Shown piece after piece: positions 14,346 through 14,514 of a stretch of DNA of 14,514 nt. The notes beneath the pieces were generated by a model that saw only the letters and a program-made list of their open reading frames with translations, did no database searches and was not told the origin of the DNA. The position numbers and the translations under genes are program-made. Source of the stretch: SZUA-521 sp041738285 (GTDB lineage: Bacteria > Pseudomonadota > Gammaproteobacteria > Pseudomonadales > Azotimanducaceae); NCBI GenBank assembly GCA_041738285.1, contig JBGSQB010000078.1, positions 1 to 14,514 of the forward strand, written 5' to 3'. Positions within the stretch are counted from its first letter, which is position 1. Every line of letters begins with the position of its first letter.

Positions 14346-14514
14346 ATGTATCAAACCGATCACATCGTGCTTGCCGCGCCGGATCTGGAGGCGGCCAAGG
14401 CCGAGTTCGAGGCGCGGACGGGCGTTGCCGCCGTCGACGGCGGACCCCACCAAGGCATGGGCACCCGCAATGCGTTGATCGGCCTCGATGACAGCTGCTA
14501 TCTCGAGATCATCG
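14346..14514 (+). CDS. VOC/glyoxalase-like domain protein, 5' part only
   Basis: The first 56 codons before the window end. They read MYQTDHIVLAAPDLEAAKAE, then a middle stretch with GGPHQGMGTRNALIGL, then CYLEII. The HIVL strand, the DLEAAKAEFEARTG helix and the HQGMGTRNALIGLDDSCYLEII segment fit the Glyoxalase-like (PF13468-type) branch of the vicinal-oxygen-chelate superfamily, in which His6 and the Glu of YLEII are the usual metal positions. The ATG is preceded by AGGAG (14337-14341) with a 4-nt spacer, which fixes the start. It follows the REPIN-like repeat and lies 84 nt after the DJ-1/PfpI stop. Substrate unknown and length not determinable. Confidence 0.85.
   Translation, partial: MYQTDHIVLAAPDLEAAKAEFEARTGVAAVDGGPHQGMGTRNALIGLDDSCYLEII

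Overview
The window is GC-rich, densely coding DNA from a Gram-negative bacterium. A TonB-dependent outer-membrane receptor, several lipoproteins with lipoboxes and a Tat-exported protein all require an outer membrane and periplasm. The gene repertoire (TPR-sulfotransferase beside a TonB receptor, SfcA-type malic enzyme, DUF4397 lipoproteins, REP/REPIN-like repeats) suggests a Pseudomonadota, most likely a marine or soil gammaproteobacterium. That placement is inference; no rRNA or other marker gene is present.

Layout. (1) 1-235: a cluster of REP-like palindromic repeats in both orientations, including one long inverted-repeat pair and an exact 42-bp tandem duplication. (2) 236-2437, minus strand: a small membrane protein followed by a TPR lipoprotein, probably co-transcribed. 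(3) 2491-9023, plus strand: a TPR-sulfotransferase, then a tight block of TonB-dependent receptor, Tat-exported PNPOx-like flavin-fold protein, acyl-CoA-dehydrogenase-fold flavoprotein (group D monooxygenase type) and luciferase-like flavin oxidoreductase. (4) 9046-10728, minus strand: an NAD(P)-dependent malic enzyme, convergent with block 3. (5) 10864-14261, plus strand: two tandem paralogous DUF4397 lipoproteins and a DJ-1/PfpI-family protein, joined by 4-nt stop/start overlaps. The first lipoprotein gene carries an apparent frameshift near 11650. (6) 14245-14328: a second REP-type inverted repeat (REPIN-like) that overlaps the end of the DJ-1/PfpI gene. (7) 14346 to the window end: the start of a VOC/glyoxalase-like protein.

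How the genes may work together. Block 3 reads as an uptake-and-oxidation module: the receptor imports an unidentified ligand and flavin enzymes encoded immediately downstream modify it. The substrate cannot be read from sequence. Block 5 is a translationally coupled operon of two surface or periplasmic lipoproteins and a GATase1-like protein of unknown role. The malic enzyme links central metabolism (malate to pyruvate) and diverges from block 5 across a region holding a consensus -10 box with a GC-rich discriminator.

The most noteworthy items are the two related REP/REPIN families at the two ends, the receptor-flavoenzyme cluster with an unexpected exported PNPOx-fold member, and the frameshift that leaves a misleading 910-codon fused reading frame across both DUF4397 genes.
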